DNA from: Lachnospiraceae bacterium
GTDB lineage: Bacteria > Bacillota > Clostridia > Lachnospirales > Lachnospiraceae
DNA length: 64,000 nt
NCBI GenBank assembly: GCA_910575605.1
Contig: CAJTEW010000002.1
Coordinates: 326,990 to 390,989, forward strand
Direction of reading: 5' to 3'
Part shown: positions 8,049 through 17,644 of the stretch, in pieces
Numbering within the stretch: the first letter of the stretch is position 1
Layout of the letters: the number at the start of each line of letters is the position of its first letter
Notes under the pieces: model-generated
Database searches by the model: none
What the model saw: the letters and a program-made list of their open reading frames with translations, nothing else
Told to the model about the DNA's origin: nothing
Translations under genes and position numbers: made by a program

Positions 8049-8378
8049 CCGAGAGTGAAAATGATTTTTTGCAAAAAGGCTCCAGGTAATTCCATGTATT
8101 AACTCATGCAGAATGGATAAACATAAAATAAGCATAAGTAATGCTACAAGAAATCCCCACGAAAGACAATCTAAATCAAAACCATTCACCTTATAGTATA
8201 TCCAAAATGCTAAAGCCATAAATGGCGGCATAATTAAAAGACATAACGGTTTTGCTTGTTGAGTATTGATAATTATATTCTTTATTTTATATCCTTTTTG
8301 CTGCATTTCAGAATTGAATTTTTCAAAGTCACTTTTACGTTTCAATTCTTTTTCTGTTAATTTTTTATCGTCAGCCAT
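8037..8378 (-). pseudogene. C-terminally truncated DUF3267-like putative metallopeptidase
   Basis: A 113-residue open frame starting at the ATG at 8378 (GGAGG at 8-nt spacing; an in-frame TTG at 8393 is less likely). It has two hydrophobic segments (about 50-66 and 73-92) and the zincin-like motif HELIHG. DUF3267 proteins normally run on for some 70 more residues with further conserved segments. Here the frame ends just after HSRTFV, where promoter DNA of the next gene begins. It looks like a gene cut by the deletion that joined two units. It is last in the permease operon. Whether the stub is functional is doubtful. Confidence 0.65.
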
Positions 8379-8382
8379 AGAT

Positions 8383-8413
8383 AATTCCTCCAAATTTTAT
8401 ACGCTTATTCCAT
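8383..8413. repeat. 31-nt direct repeat, copy 1
   Basis: Identical to 10842-10872. It spans the end of an FtsX gene and the following ribosome-binding site (GGAGGAATT on the minus strand). In this copy that site serves the DUF3267 gene; in the other copy the downstream gene is gone. This points to tandem duplication of a permease-DUF3267 unit. Confidence 0.8.
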
Positions 8414-10789
8414 TTCCCTGATTTGCTCAACAAGAGATTGCTTTTTCAGATTTCCAGTTGTGTAAGAAATCAAGGTAAACTGCACAATCAGCAGGATTGC
8501 TAAATATATCAATACGATCAGCCACGGAAATGAATAATAAAAGTATGGATTCATCGTTTTCACAACTACCTGTACGGATAGGAAGCCCAATCCAGTTCCC
8601 AAAACCACTGTTACAAGCGTAGCAAAAACTGAATAAATCGATCCCTCATAACACAGCATTTTGATCAGTTGCTTTTTACTCAAACCAATCGCCTGTAACA
8701 TTCCAATTTCCTGCCTGCGGGACAGAAAGTTTGTGATTGTCGTATTGACAAGGTTGATGAAAGAAAAGCATACAACAATAACAGCCACGATCAACATTAC
8801 CCCGAAAGAAAATTGTTGAAGCCCGCTATAATAAGTGATACTTTCTTTTATGGTTTCCATAACCAAATCGCTATTTCCGTCTATCCGTTGATTTAATGCG
8901 GCTTCAACCGTATCAAATTTTTCCATATCGGTAATTACGGAAATCGTACCTGTGCAATCTATCCCGGTCGCTTCATTCATAAGCTGCTCTGGAAGCGTAA
9001 AGCACTTTGAGAAGCCGGAGTAAGAATATTCGTTTACAATGCCCATGACTGTATAGGTCTTTGTGCGAATTTGCCCGGATTCGGTTTTATAGTCCACTTC
9101 GACGGTATCACCCAACGAAGCCTCAATATCATAGAGATCGGCACGCTCTTGAAGCAAGACAATTCCATTGCCTGCCACCAGTTCATCATAATCAATTGTT
9201 CCCGCAATTCGCTCTTTCTCCAAATTCTGCTGCTCATCCCGGCAAAAGCCCTGAATCCATTTTCCAGAATTGCCATTTACAAGATATTCTGCGTCTGTGT
9301 AATACCAGCGCTTGATTTCTGTAACGCCATCAATAGATTCTACTGCATTTACAAAATCGGCATTTAGAAAATTCTTTTGCTGTAATCCAGACAAAGAAAT
9401 ACCGGCAGTGTCCCACGATTGATTTGCGTTGAGCTGGATGTTAAATTCACCGACAGGAAAAGCCCTGCCTCGCGCCTCTGAAACGCCATCATAGGAAACT
9501 AACATTGTCGAAATCAATACAACCAATACTCCGCCGAGTGAAAGAGAAAGTATTGTTAAAGTGGACTTTACCTTTTGTCTGGACAGATTCATTTTAGCAA
9601 GTGAAGCAGGCGTTATTTTACGGTGCAACACGGAACTTTCTTTCATTTTCCCCTGATAATCGGAATATCGCAATGCTTCCAGCGGAGATACTGCCGCAGC
9701 TCTTTTTACAGGAGTATGAATAGCAATCATCACAATAATAAATGCAAAAAGGCCAACCCCGGCCGTCACACATAAAGCAGTCAGCCAGTACCAACCGGCA
9801 GGAACCAGAAAGTACCCAATCACATTTCCAATAACCAGACCAATCGGGATAGCAATGGCAGCAAGTAATTTTCCCTCGCGGTAAACCATCTTTTTGATCT
9901 GTCGTTTTGTTGTTCCGATTGTGCGAAGCTGTCCATAGTTACGGATACTGCTTGCTACTGAAATATAAAAAATCGAATAGATCACAATGCCGGAACCAAT
10001 GAAAGTTATAAAACCGATCAAGAAGTAGAACAGCATATCACTTCCACGATTTTCGTCCTTTAAGTTGAAATAAGTGGAACGGACAATCACATTATCATCG
10101 GAAATTTCTAATTGCTGTGCCAGAGTATTTGCATAGTTGGCGGCTTCTTCCTCGCTCATATTTTGAGCGCCTTTCAGCCCAATGTAAAAATCAATCATGC
10201 CCTCGTCGCCATACTGCTGTCTTACTAATTCTTTCGATATAATAGCTGTATAGCGTCCAATATCGCCGGTTTTCACATTTAAGATTCCCGTCAATTTGAA
10301 ATCATGGGTAGTGCCGTCAGAAAAGGGGATTTGAATTGTCTGTCCCAATTCATTTGAATAGCCCAAACTATCCAAAAAGGATTCCTGTACTACAATTTCA
10401 TTCTCCGAAGCTGGTAAATCTCCCGAATAGGGCATACTTTGGGATGTTAGCATATCTGCATTTGCATAAGTAAAATTCACGGTTGAATGGTTTACCTGTT
10501 CAGAAAATGCGTTAAAAAATTCCCCAACCCACGCAATTTCTTCTTGCTTGTATAGTTCCTGTCCCTGCTCCTCAGAAATCGCATGATACATAATCTGCGC
10601 TGTTTTTTGGTTGCGGTTCTGCGTTTCCTGCATAACCCCAAAGCCATAGAGGACAATAGCAGACAGCAATGCGCTGGCAAGTGCAATCGTCAAAACTATA
10701 AAGATATTTCTTTTTCGATTCGCCGATATACTGCGATTTGATATGCGCTTTACTATGCCACTGGTATCATTTTCAAAAGGCCAAGTCAT
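8405..10789 (-). CDS. FtsX-like ABC transporter permease A1
   Basis: A 794-residue permease with two FtsX/MacB-type halves. It has one N-terminal membrane helix (about 28-50), an extracellular domain, three helices (about 255-365), a second single helix (about 405-430), another extracellular domain and three C-terminal helices ending in KKQSLVEQIREME. Starts MTWPFENDTS, a sequence shared by the four permeases of this module, with GGAGGTGG before it. It partners with an ATPase, probably that at 13257-13922, in moving or sensing lipids or peptides at the membrane, as in BceAB-like detoxification systems (family inference). It follows permease A2 by 74 nt and precedes the truncated DUF3267 gene. 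Confidence 0.85.
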   Translation of the reverse strand: MTWPFENDTSGIVKRISNRSISANRKRNIFIVLTIALASALLSAIVLYGFGVMQETQNRNQKTAQIMYHAISEEQGQELYKQEEIAWVGEFFNAFSEQVNHSTVNFTYANADMLTSQSMPYSGDLPASENEIVVQESFLDSLGYSNELGQTIQIPFSDGTTHDFKLTGILNVKTGDIGRYTAIISKELVRQQYGDEGMIDFYIGLKGAQNMSEEEAANYANTLAQQLEISDDNVIVRSTYFNLKDENRGSDMLFYFLIGFITFIGSGIVIYSIFYISVASSIRNYGQLRTIGTTKRQIKKMVYREGKLLAAIAIPIGLVIGNVIGYFLVPAGWYWLTALCVTAGVGLFAFIIVMIAIHTPVKRAAAVSPLEALRYSDYQGKMKESSVLHRKITPASLAKMNLSRQKVKSTLTILSLSLGGVLVVLISTMLVSYDGVSEARGRAFPVGEFNIQLNANQSWDTAGISLSGLQQKNFLNADFVNAVESIDGVTEIKRWYYTDAEYLVNGNSGKWIQGFCRDEQQNLEKERIAGTIDYDELVAGNGIVLLQERADLYDIEASLGDTVEVDYKTESGQIRTKTYTVMGIVNEYSYSGFSKCFTLPEQLMNEATGIDCTGTISVITDMEKFDTVEAALNQRIDGNSDLVMETIKESITYYSGLQQFSFGVMLIVAVIVVCFSFINLVNTTITNFLSRRQEIGMLQAIGLSKKQLIKMLCYEGSIYSVFATLVTVVLGTGLGFLSVQVVVKTMNPYFYYSFPWLIVLIYLAILLIVQFTLISYTTGNLKKQSLVEQIREME

Positions 10790-10841
10790 AGCCTGCCACC
10801 TCCTTATTCCACAATTTGTTCCGATTTCTCAAAAACTACAA

Positions 10842-10872
10842 AATTCCTCCAAATTTTATACGCTTATTCCAT
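10842..10872. repeat. 31-nt direct repeat, copy 2
   Basis: Identical to 8383-8413: end of an FtsX gene plus a ribosome-binding site. Here the site is followed by non-coding sequence (TTGTAG...) and then the start region of permease A1, as if a DUF3267-type gene had been deleted between them. Confidence 0.8.
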
Positions 10873-13242
10873 CGCCCGCATTTGTTCAATCAGGGATTGC
10901 TTTTTCTGTCTGCGAATTGTCCATACAGACAAGATTATCTCCATTCCGAACAACACCAGAATGAACAGGCCCATTTCCAAAACAGGGAATTTGTAAGGTA
11001 CTACATTTCCTGCAAAAGCACCTATGCTCATTTTTCTGCAAGCAAAGATGGAAGCCGGAAGCCCAACGATCAGCGTCGCCAATGTTGCAAAGAGCGCATA
11101 GCACAGCCCCTCGCAGATGTTCATTTTACATAGCTGCTTTTGGGTCAGACCGATGGAACGCAAAACACTGTTTTCTTGCTTTCGGGCTATCTGGTTAGAG
11201 AGTGTCGTGTTAATCAGGTTGATAACGCCAAAGAGGAATACCAGCCATGAAAGTACCTCCATGCTGCCAAATGCAAAGGAATTTGTCATTTCTTCATATT
11301 CAATCACTGTATTGATTTCATCTAAGGCAATATTACTATGGCTGGCAACAATATTTTTCAATTCAGCCCCCACATAGTCCGTTTTTTTCGGGTCGTTCAC
11401 GATGCTCCATGAATAATCGAAAGAAGCGATTTCCGGGTGCAGTTCATGGAACAACGCTTCTGGTGCAAAAAGAGTCGCTCCATCTAAGTGCATCCTGCCA
11501 TGTCCTGAATATGCCTTTGCGGGAGCATATAACCCCGATATAGTAACAGAAACAGATGGCTGTCCCTCTCCAAAAGAAATTTCAACCATTGAGCCAACCC
11601 CCATATCTTCATTCTTCTTTACCACATTATAGTCAATTACAATACTACGAGAATCTGTTGGCATGGTTCCCGCTGTCAGAGCTGCTTCAACGGTCGCATA
11701 ATTCTGGTCGGTCAGCATATCACACATACCACCAGCTTGATGAATCTCCGTTTTATAAGTTGCATGGAGAGATTGCCTGCTTGGAATTATATCAGTAATG
11801 CCATCAATAGATAAGATTTCCTGCTTTAATTCCTCATTCAAAGGATTTCCCGCTGCCATAGTTTTTTCTTCTGTTACTTCGGAATCCAAATAAATTTTAT
11901 AGTCACCGTCTGGGAAAAACTGTCTTGCAAGCGTCTCTGGGGAGCGCAGCAAAACAACGGAGGATACCACAAGCAGGATAATTCCACCCAAACTCAAAGA
12001 CGCTATAATAGAGATTGTCTTTTTGCGGTCACGCTTAAAATTCGCAATTCCCATTGAAACAGGATTGAGCTTAATATTCTTTTTCCGACTGCGGATGTCC
12101 TTTTGCGCCGGGGTAAAACGGACGGCTTCAATCGGGGAAATCCCTGCTGCAATCTTTACTGGCTTACGGATGGAAACAGATACCATGATCCAACTGCTTA
12201 TGAGTGTCAAAATAACCGTTGTCACATAGGAAACAGCGTTAAATCCCTTGGAAAACAGGAGAAAACCGCCGCATACGCCCAGCACTGTACCAATCAGAAT
12301 CCCGATACTGCCGAGTTTGTGTCCCTCCTGTTTTACAATCCGCTTGATTTGCTTTGGCGTCGCGCCAATCGTCCGAAGCTGCCCGTAGCTCTGGATTTTG
12401 TCATTGATGGAGATACGGAAGATACTCTGGATCACAATATAGCCGCCGATCAGAACAATAGCAATCACACCAACAATCGGTAAAAAATCAAAGGATTTAG
12501 AAGCATAAGCAAAATATTTGCTGTTCATTTTGGGCATAGAAAGCTGATATTCCTCCGCAACCTCCCTGCAATAAGAGGTCATCAGTTCTTCGTCCAACTG
12601 AACGCTGTTTTTGAAATGGGCATAGGCGCGATACCCAGCGGGGTTAAACCCATCCCATTCTTTCAGGGCAGCTTTGGAAAGAATGATGGCACAGGTATTC
12701 GCTTCTTTTTCATTTACGCTGTCCAGAATGCCGGTAACGACATAATCGCCATGAAAACTCTCTGTATCTAAGGTCACAGTGTCCCCGATCTTGGCATTGT
12801 GTCCATAGGTGGAAAGAAAGTATTCGCTTACGACAACTTCATTTGCCTTTTGGGGCAGATTCCCCTCCAATAGCTTCATTTGGTCGCGCCCAATCTCCAT
12901 CATTTCTGCGTCATTATATACATAAGAGGCATGATAGCCCTGTTCTGAAAGTTCCTCACCCAGCAGATAGTAGCCGCCTACGCGCTCAAACTCCGGCACT
13001 CCTTTCAGGGTTTCAATGTCGTTTTCCTCTACACCCAGCCAAACCGCCTCATAAGTATCGACAACCTGATTGCGCTGCATTTGTGTCAGGGAAGTAGACA
13101 CAATTCCCGTAAAGCAGATCAGAAACGCCGCCAGCGCAACGGCGATCACCACCATCAGATTCCGGCGCTTCTCGCTTTGCAAACTTTTCTTTGCCAGCTT
13201 CTTTGTAATGGCGCTGGTATCATTCTCAAAAGGCCATGTCAT
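10864..13242 (-). CDS. FtsX-like ABC transporter permease A2
   Basis: A 792-residue paralogue of A1 with the same eight-helix, two-FtsX-domain plan. Its N-terminus is MTWPFENDTSAITKKLAKKS and its C-terminus KKQSLIEQMRAME. ATG at 13242 with AAGGAGGTGG. It lies 14 nt behind the ATPase gene, so ATPase, A2 and A1 form one operon. The large extracellular regions (about 60-260 and 440-640) differ strongly from A1, while the termini and membrane parts are alike. That suggests divergence in what is sensed or bound outside the cell. Confidence 0.85.
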   Translation of the reverse strand: MTWPFENDTSAITKKLAKKSLQSEKRRNLMVVIAVALAAFLICFTGIVSTSLTQMQRNQVVDTYEAVWLGVEENDIETLKGVPEFERVGGYYLLGEELSEQGYHASYVYNDAEMMEIGRDQMKLLEGNLPQKANEVVVSEYFLSTYGHNAKIGDTVTLDTESFHGDYVVTGILDSVNEKEANTCAIILSKAALKEWDGFNPAGYRAYAHFKNSVQLDEELMTSYCREVAEEYQLSMPKMNSKYFAYASKSFDFLPIVGVIAIVLIGGYIVIQSIFRISINDKIQSYGQLRTIGATPKQIKRIVKQEGHKLGSIGILIGTVLGVCGGFLLFSKGFNAVSYVTTVILTLISSWIMVSVSIRKPVKIAAGISPIEAVRFTPAQKDIRSRKKNIKLNPVSMGIANFKRDRKKTISIIASLSLGGIILLVVSSVVLLRSPETLARQFFPDGDYKIYLDSEVTEEKTMAAGNPLNEELKQEILSIDGITDIIPSRQSLHATYKTEIHQAGGMCDMLTDQNYATVEAALTAGTMPTDSRSIVIDYNVVKKNEDMGVGSMVEISFGEGQPSVSVTISGLYAPAKAYSGHGRMHLDGATLFAPEALFHELHPEIASFDYSWSIVNDPKKTDYVGAELKNIVASHSNIALDEINTVIEYEEMTNSFAFGSMEVLSWLVFLFGVINLINTTLSNQIARKQENSVLRSIGLTQKQLCKMNICEGLCYALFATLATLIVGLPASIFACRKMSIGAFAGNVVPYKFPVLEMGLFILVLFGMEIILSVWTIRRQKKQSLIEQMRAME

Positions 13243-13256
13243 AGCCTGCCACCTCC

Positions 13257-13922
13257 TTACTCTACAATCTTTCCGTCCTCAATGCGGACAATCCGATCTG
13301 CAAGGCGGGCAATGTCATTGTTGTGGGTAATCATCACGACAGTTTGCCGGAACTCCGCGCTGGTGCGTTTGATAAGCCCCAGCACCTCGGCGCTGGTCTT
13401 GCTGTCAAGGTTGCCGGTCGGCTCGTCGGCCAGCACGATAGCCGGTTTGGTAATTAGGGCGCGGGCAATCGCCACACGCTGCTGCTGGCCGCCGGAAAGA
13501 TTGTTCGGCATATTTTTCAATTTATCTTCCAGCCCCAGCAGGTGAACGATCTCGTCCAAAAATTTCTGATCCACCGTGTCCCCGTCCAGCTCCACCGGCA
13601 GGACGATGTTCTCATACACATTCAGGATGGGAACAAGGTTATAGTTCTGGAAGATAAAACCGATGTTGCGGCGGCGGAAGATGGTGAGCTGTTCGTCATT
13701 CTTCTTTGCCAGTTCTTCGCCACGGACAATCACGGTTCCGCTGGTGGGAGTGTCCAGCCCACCCATCATGTGAAGCAGGGTGGACTTGCCGCTGCCGGAG
13801 GTTCCCACAACGGCCACAAATTCGCCCTCGTCTACGGAAAAGTTCACGCCGTCAAGGGCGCGGGTAATGTTCGGCTCTGCACCGTAATGCTTTTTTAGGT
13901 CAATCGTCTGTAAAATGCTCAT
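13257..13922 (-). CDS. ABC transporter ATPase (LolD/MacB/BceA type)
   Basis: A 221-residue ATPase with Walker A GTSGSGKST, Q-loop FIFQNYN, signature LSGGQQQR, Walker [12 protein letters not shown] and switch His in MITHNN. The start at 13922 (AAAGGAG, 9-nt spacing) is preferred over an upstream frame that runs through the promoter repeat. This is the type that energises FtsX-like permeases. It is the only intact ATPase in module A, which has four permeases, so it is likely shared or all but one permease rely on a distant ATPase. First gene of its operon, driven by the two-box promoter at 13965-13993. Confidence 0.92.
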   Translation of the reverse strand: MSILQTIDLKKHYGAEPNITRALDGVNFSVDEGEFVAVVGTSGSGKSTLLHMMGGLDTPTSGTVIVRGEELAKKNDEQLTIFRRRNIGFIFQNYNLVPILNVYENIVLPVELDGDTVDQKFLDEIVHLLGLEDKLKNMPNNLSGGQQQRVAIARALITKPAIVLADEPTGNLDSKTSAEVLGLIKRTSAEFRQTVVMITHNNDIARLADRIVRIEDGKIVE

Positions 13923-13964
13923 ATTCAAAACTCCTTTCAAGGCTTTCTGCCTGTTGATAAGGGT

Positions 13965-14059
13965 ATTGTAAAACCCAAATGTCCGCGAAATGTTACAGCG
14001 GCCCAAAAAATTTCATTGAAAATCGGGGTGAAATGTTACAACGCTCGGACATTTCAAAA
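13965..14059 (-). repeat. 95-nt promoter repeat, copy 1 (upstream of ATPase)
   Basis: Nearly identical to 16478-16571 (one C deletion and one A/G change seen). On the minus strand it contains a -10 TACAAT (13970-13965), 6 bases, ACATTT (13982-13977), 5 bases and ACATTT (13993-13988). Farther upstream are another TAACATTTC and an inverted GAAATGTCCG. It looks like a mobile or duplicated promoter cassette for an OmpR-type activator, most simply the RR at 17641-18333. Confidence 0.75.
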
Positions 14060-16447
14060 TCAGTCTGCCATTTTGATCCGTTCCACCAACGAATTTCTGC
14101 ATTGAATTTTTAGACAGATAGCAGAAATTATAATAGGTGTTATTATTAAGCAGACACCGTAAATCAGTAATGGAATAAAAGGAAAAGCATATTGAAAATA
14201 AGTTAATCCATTCGCAGACAATATCCGTACTAACAAATAACCCATCAAGGTTCCTGCCACAACCGTAATAATCAAGCATGGAATAATCAGTAAGACACTT
14301 TCATGCAGCAGCATTTTCTTTATCTGTTTTTTTGTCATACCGATAGACTCCAATATTCCAAATTCTTTTCTCCTTGTACTGATACGACTAATCAAGGTGT
14401 TTGTCAGATTAAAAATGCTAAACATAATGACAAAGGCAGATACCCCATAAACTTGTACGCTGGTATTATGAATCGTATTTGCCGAAGATGCTTTTACCTC
14501 TTGTAAGGTTTCCATTACCAAATCAGGGTGTCGGGACAGTATTTTATTTAATTTGCTTTCTACTGATTTACCCACTTTTTCATATTCAGGTACGGACAAA
14601 GTTAAGGAAGCTGTTAAATCCATATCGCCCCACAACTTTTCTATGGTTTCTTTTGGAAGATAAAAGCCCTCATTCATACTTTTTTCGGAAGTACCGGCAA
14701 TTAAAACATCTATGCTGTGTTCAGTTCCATCAAACCATCGTAATGTCACTTTTTCTCCTATTGACGGGCAAGTATGATAGACTTCTTTCTGTACGCTTGT
14801 TCCCAATATAACCATAGCGTCTTGTTCCACCAATGTTTCGTATGTCCAATCAACAGGAAGCGTTTTCAAAATTTCCTTCTGATTATCAGGCGTAATCGGA
14901 ATAATGGGAATTTCTAATTGTTCATTGTGATACTCAATAATGGCTGCGGTTCTCTCCGTAGCATAAATCTCTTTAACTTCCGGGATTTGTTGCAATTCTT
15001 CCATGAGTTCCTGTGAAAAAGGCGTATCAACTTGATACTCCGAAATACCATACGGTTTGGGGTTGACTAATGTATTGTGGTTAATCGTAATATAATATTC
15101 TCCATCTTCCAAATTCCCCATTCTCGCAAAGGAATCTGGATTCCATGATGATATAAAAGTGGCTCCAACCATAAATAAAATCCCGCCGATTGCAAGCGAG
15201 GCAATCGTCAGATTGTGTTTTTTTCGATTCTGCTTTTCGCTCAATACGGCTAAAGAATACGGTGAGAGACGAATATGATTTTTCCTGTTGCGCACTCTAC
15301 TTTCTTTTAGTTCTGGATCGTTTCCAACATATTTTGTTGCTTCAATAGGGGAAATATTTGAAGCTATTTGTGCGGGCTTGTATACGGAAATTTGTACGAT
15401 GATAATGCCTAATATTATTGCAAAAATACTTGTGGCTATGGCATTGATAATCGTTATCCCATTCGGCTCTAATAAATATGCAAATATGATACCTACTGTA
15501 ATACCGGCAGGTATTCCGAACAGGCAGAAACGATACCCCTCTTTACGAATCATCCGCTTAATCTGTTTTTCTGTCATGCCAATAGTTTTGAGCTGTCCAA
15601 TCTGCGACACTTGATTTGATACCGAAAGGTAGAACACACTGTATATGACAATTCCGCTTGAAAATGCAATAAAAAGAGTAGCTAAAAGAACACCTCCCAT
15701 TCCTGATCCACTAATAAGTGAGGAACAGAATTTGCTATTAAAATAAAGTTGGTTCCTGCTTATGTCTTGGGATAAAGCCAGACGATATACTGTATTCTCA
15801 AAATCAATAAGTCCCATTTCCGTGGCACCATTTACACGAATCAAGGCACTATATGGAATATCAGATAATAACACACCCTGTTCTGCATACGCTGGGGAGA
15901 CATAAAAGTAAAATGTTCCTGTTTCCACATTATCAGTAAAACCAGTAATGATGAAATCCTCTGTTTTACTCCCCGCCGTTGGTAAAGTGATGGTATCTCC
16001 TATATTTAGCTGATAGCCCAGCTCTAATTGAACATTTTTATCAATTACAATTTCATTGTACTGTTCTGGACGGGTTCCACTGACTAATTCATAAGATTTT
16101 ATAATTCCAAAACCAGTCGGCATATAAACCGCTTCAAATTTGATCCCATCCATCAGAAAACTATTACTATGCTTATAGGGTACAATATCTTCAAGTTCAG
16201 GTTCTTTTTTCAGAATTTCTATCTGTTCTGCTGTAAGCCCTCCGATGGTAACTTGCTGCATTTGATTCAAAATCTTTTGTTCGCTGATTTTGCTGCCTTG
16301 TTGGAATAAGGAGATTCCCACAATCAAACTAATTGCCAGCGCAATGGTCAAAACATTAAAAAAGCAAAAAATACGATTTGAAGATACATTGCGTTTTGCC
16401 AACTTTTTTGTAATGGCGCTTGTATCGTTTTCAAAAGGCCATGTCAT
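14060..16447 (-). CDS. FtsX-like ABC transporter permease A3
   Basis: A 795-residue member of the same family (start MTWPFENDTSAITKKLAKRN, end NSLVERIKMAD). Start at 16447 with GGAGGTGATACAACT; the open frame reaching 16564 only reads through the promoter repeat. Predicted membrane segments lie near 30-50, 235-345, 405-430 and 670-780 with two extracellular domains between. It is a single-gene unit with its own two-box promoter and ends exactly where the next promoter repeat begins. More AT-rich than A2. A membrane partner for an LolD-type ATPase; substrate unknown. Confidence 0.85.
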   Translation of the reverse strand: MTWPFENDTSAITKKLAKRNVSSNRIFCFFNVLTIALAISLIVGISLFQQGSKISEQKILNQMQQVTIGGLTAEQIEILKKEPELEDIVPYKHSNSFLMDGIKFEAVYMPTGFGIIKSYELVSGTRPEQYNEIVIDKNVQLELGYQLNIGDTITLPTAGSKTEDFIITGFTDNVETGTFYFYVSPAYAEQGVLLSDIPYSALIRVNGATEMGLIDFENTVYRLALSQDISRNQLYFNSKFCSSLISGSGMGGVLLATLFIAFSSGIVIYSVFYLSVSNQVSQIGQLKTIGMTEKQIKRMIRKEGYRFCLFGIPAGITVGIIFAYLLEPNGITIINAIATSIFAIILGIIIVQISVYKPAQIASNISPIEATKYVGNDPELKESRVRNRKNHIRLSPYSLAVLSEKQNRKKHNLTIASLAIGGILFMVGATFISSWNPDSFARMGNLEDGEYYITINHNTLVNPKPYGISEYQVDTPFSQELMEELQQIPEVKEIYATERTAAIIEYHNEQLEIPIIPITPDNQKEILKTLPVDWTYETLVEQDAMVILGTSVQKEVYHTCPSIGEKVTLRWFDGTEHSIDVLIAGTSEKSMNEGFYLPKETIEKLWGDMDLTASLTLSVPEYEKVGKSVESKLNKILSRHPDLVMETLQEVKASSANTIHNTSVQVYGVSAFVIMFSIFNLTNTLISRISTRRKEFGILESIGMTKKQIKKMLLHESVLLIIPCLIITVVAGTLMGYLLVRILSANGLTYFQYAFPFIPLLIYGVCLIITPIIISAICLKIQCRNSLVERIKMAD

Positions 16448-16477
16448 AGTTGTATCACCTCCATATTTGATAAAGCT

Positions 16478-16571
16478 ATTGTAAAACCCAAATGTCCGCG
16501 AAATGTTACAGCGGCCAAAAAATTTCATTGAAAATCGGGGTGAAATGTTACAGCGCTCGGACATTTCAAAA
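16478..16571 (-). repeat. 94-nt promoter repeat, copy 2 (upstream of permease A3)
   Basis: Second copy of the promoter cassette: -10 TACAAT (16483-16478), ACATTT boxes at 16495-16490 and 16506-16501 on the minus strand, with the distal inverted element also kept. It lies between the kinase gene end (16613) and permease A3. Confidence 0.75.
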
Positions 16572-16612
16572 AAATTTACGGCGGGCAGCCGGAAATGGCC
16601 GTCCGCCGCGTT

Positions 16613-17644
16613 CTATTTTGTAGGCAGCATAATGGAAAATTCCGAACCCTTGCCCGGCTCCGAAACCACTTTGATATAGCCGCCCTGCCGCGTTACGATC
16701 TCGCGGGCCAGATATAGGCCAATGCCCACGCCCTGCTGTTCGTGTACTTCTTCCTCACGATAAAAGCGCCGGAAGATGGCGGCCTGATTGCTTTCGGAAA
16801 TGCCCTTGCCAGTGTCGGTCACTTTGATCTCCACATACATTTCCCACAGCACCACCGACACAGCGATTTTCCCGCCTGCCGGGGTGTACTTCACCGCATT
16901 GTCCAGCAGGTTAAAGAGGGCTTCCGATGTCCACTTGCTGTCATGGGAAACGGTCAAATCCTCCGGGCAATCCACGGACACGGCGATTTCCTTTTTCTCC
17001 GCTGCATACACGATCCCACTCATAGCCTGCGCCACAGTATCAAAAAGGCGACCCGGTTTCTTGTCCAACTGGATCACGCCTGTTTCCAGCCGGGAGGTTT
17101 TTACAAGGGCCTGAAAGAGAAAGTCCAGCTTATCCGTCTGGCTGCGGATTCCCCGGATAAAGTCGGTGCGCTCCGCCTCGGCCATAGGCTTTTCCAGCAG
17201 GGTGTCCGTCGCCATTTTCAGATTGCTTACCGGCGTTTTCACCTGATGGGAAATATCTGATACAAGGGTCTGTAACTCCTGCCGTTCCTCGTCCACCCGG
17301 CGGCGGTTCTCCTGCATGATCTGGTAAAGCCTTGCCAGCCGGTGTCCGATTCTGGCAAGCTGGGTTTCGCTGTCCTCCGGGCGTTTTGGCGCTTCATTCC
17401 CGGCGATCATGTGGTCTAAGGTCTGGCACAGGTCAGCGGTAAACTGTGACAGCCGCTTTCCAAACGCCTGCGTCAGTACGAAAATCCCCACAAGGGCGCA
17501 CAGCAGCAGCGCCCCGCCCGTCAGCAGCACCGCAATTTGTTTCGTCACAAAAAACAGGGCTATGGTGATCCCGGACATGGAGAGGGCAAGCCCTATTGCC
17601 ACCCGGCCAAACAGCCGCTTTACCGAGAGGTTTTGAAACTTCAT
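16613..17644 (-). CDS. Intramembrane-sensing histidine kinase (BceS-like)
   Basis: A 343-residue kinase. Two membrane helices (about 16-34 and 37-58) are joined by only a few residues. That is the hallmark of kinases that sense through a partner ABC permease rather than a periplasmic domain. HisKA box DISHQVKTP gives phospho-His133. N, G1 and G2 boxes follow (LFNLLDNAVKYTP, DTGKGIS, GVGIGLYLAREI). Start at 17644 overlaps the regulator's stop as ATGA. Neighbouring FtsX permeases are the obvious sensors. A 13-codon remnant of a close relative sits at 23663-23704. Confidence 0.93.
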   Translation of the reverse strand: MKFQNLSVKRLFGRVAIGLALSMSGITIALFFVTKQIAVLLTGGALLLCALVGIFVLTQAFGKRLSQFTADLCQTLDHMIAGNEAPKRPEDSETQLARIGHRLARLYQIMQENRRRVDEERQELQTLVSDISHQVKTPVSNLKMATDTLLEKPMAEAERTDFIRGIRSQTDKLDFLFQALVKTSRLETGVIQLDKKPGRLFDTVAQAMSGIVYAAEKKEIAVSVDCPEDLTVSHDSKWTSEALFNLLDNAVKYTPAGGKIAVSVVLWEMYVEIKVTDTGKGISESNQAAIFRRFYREEEVHEQQGVGIGLYLAREIVTRQGGYIKVVSEPGKGSEFSIMLPTK

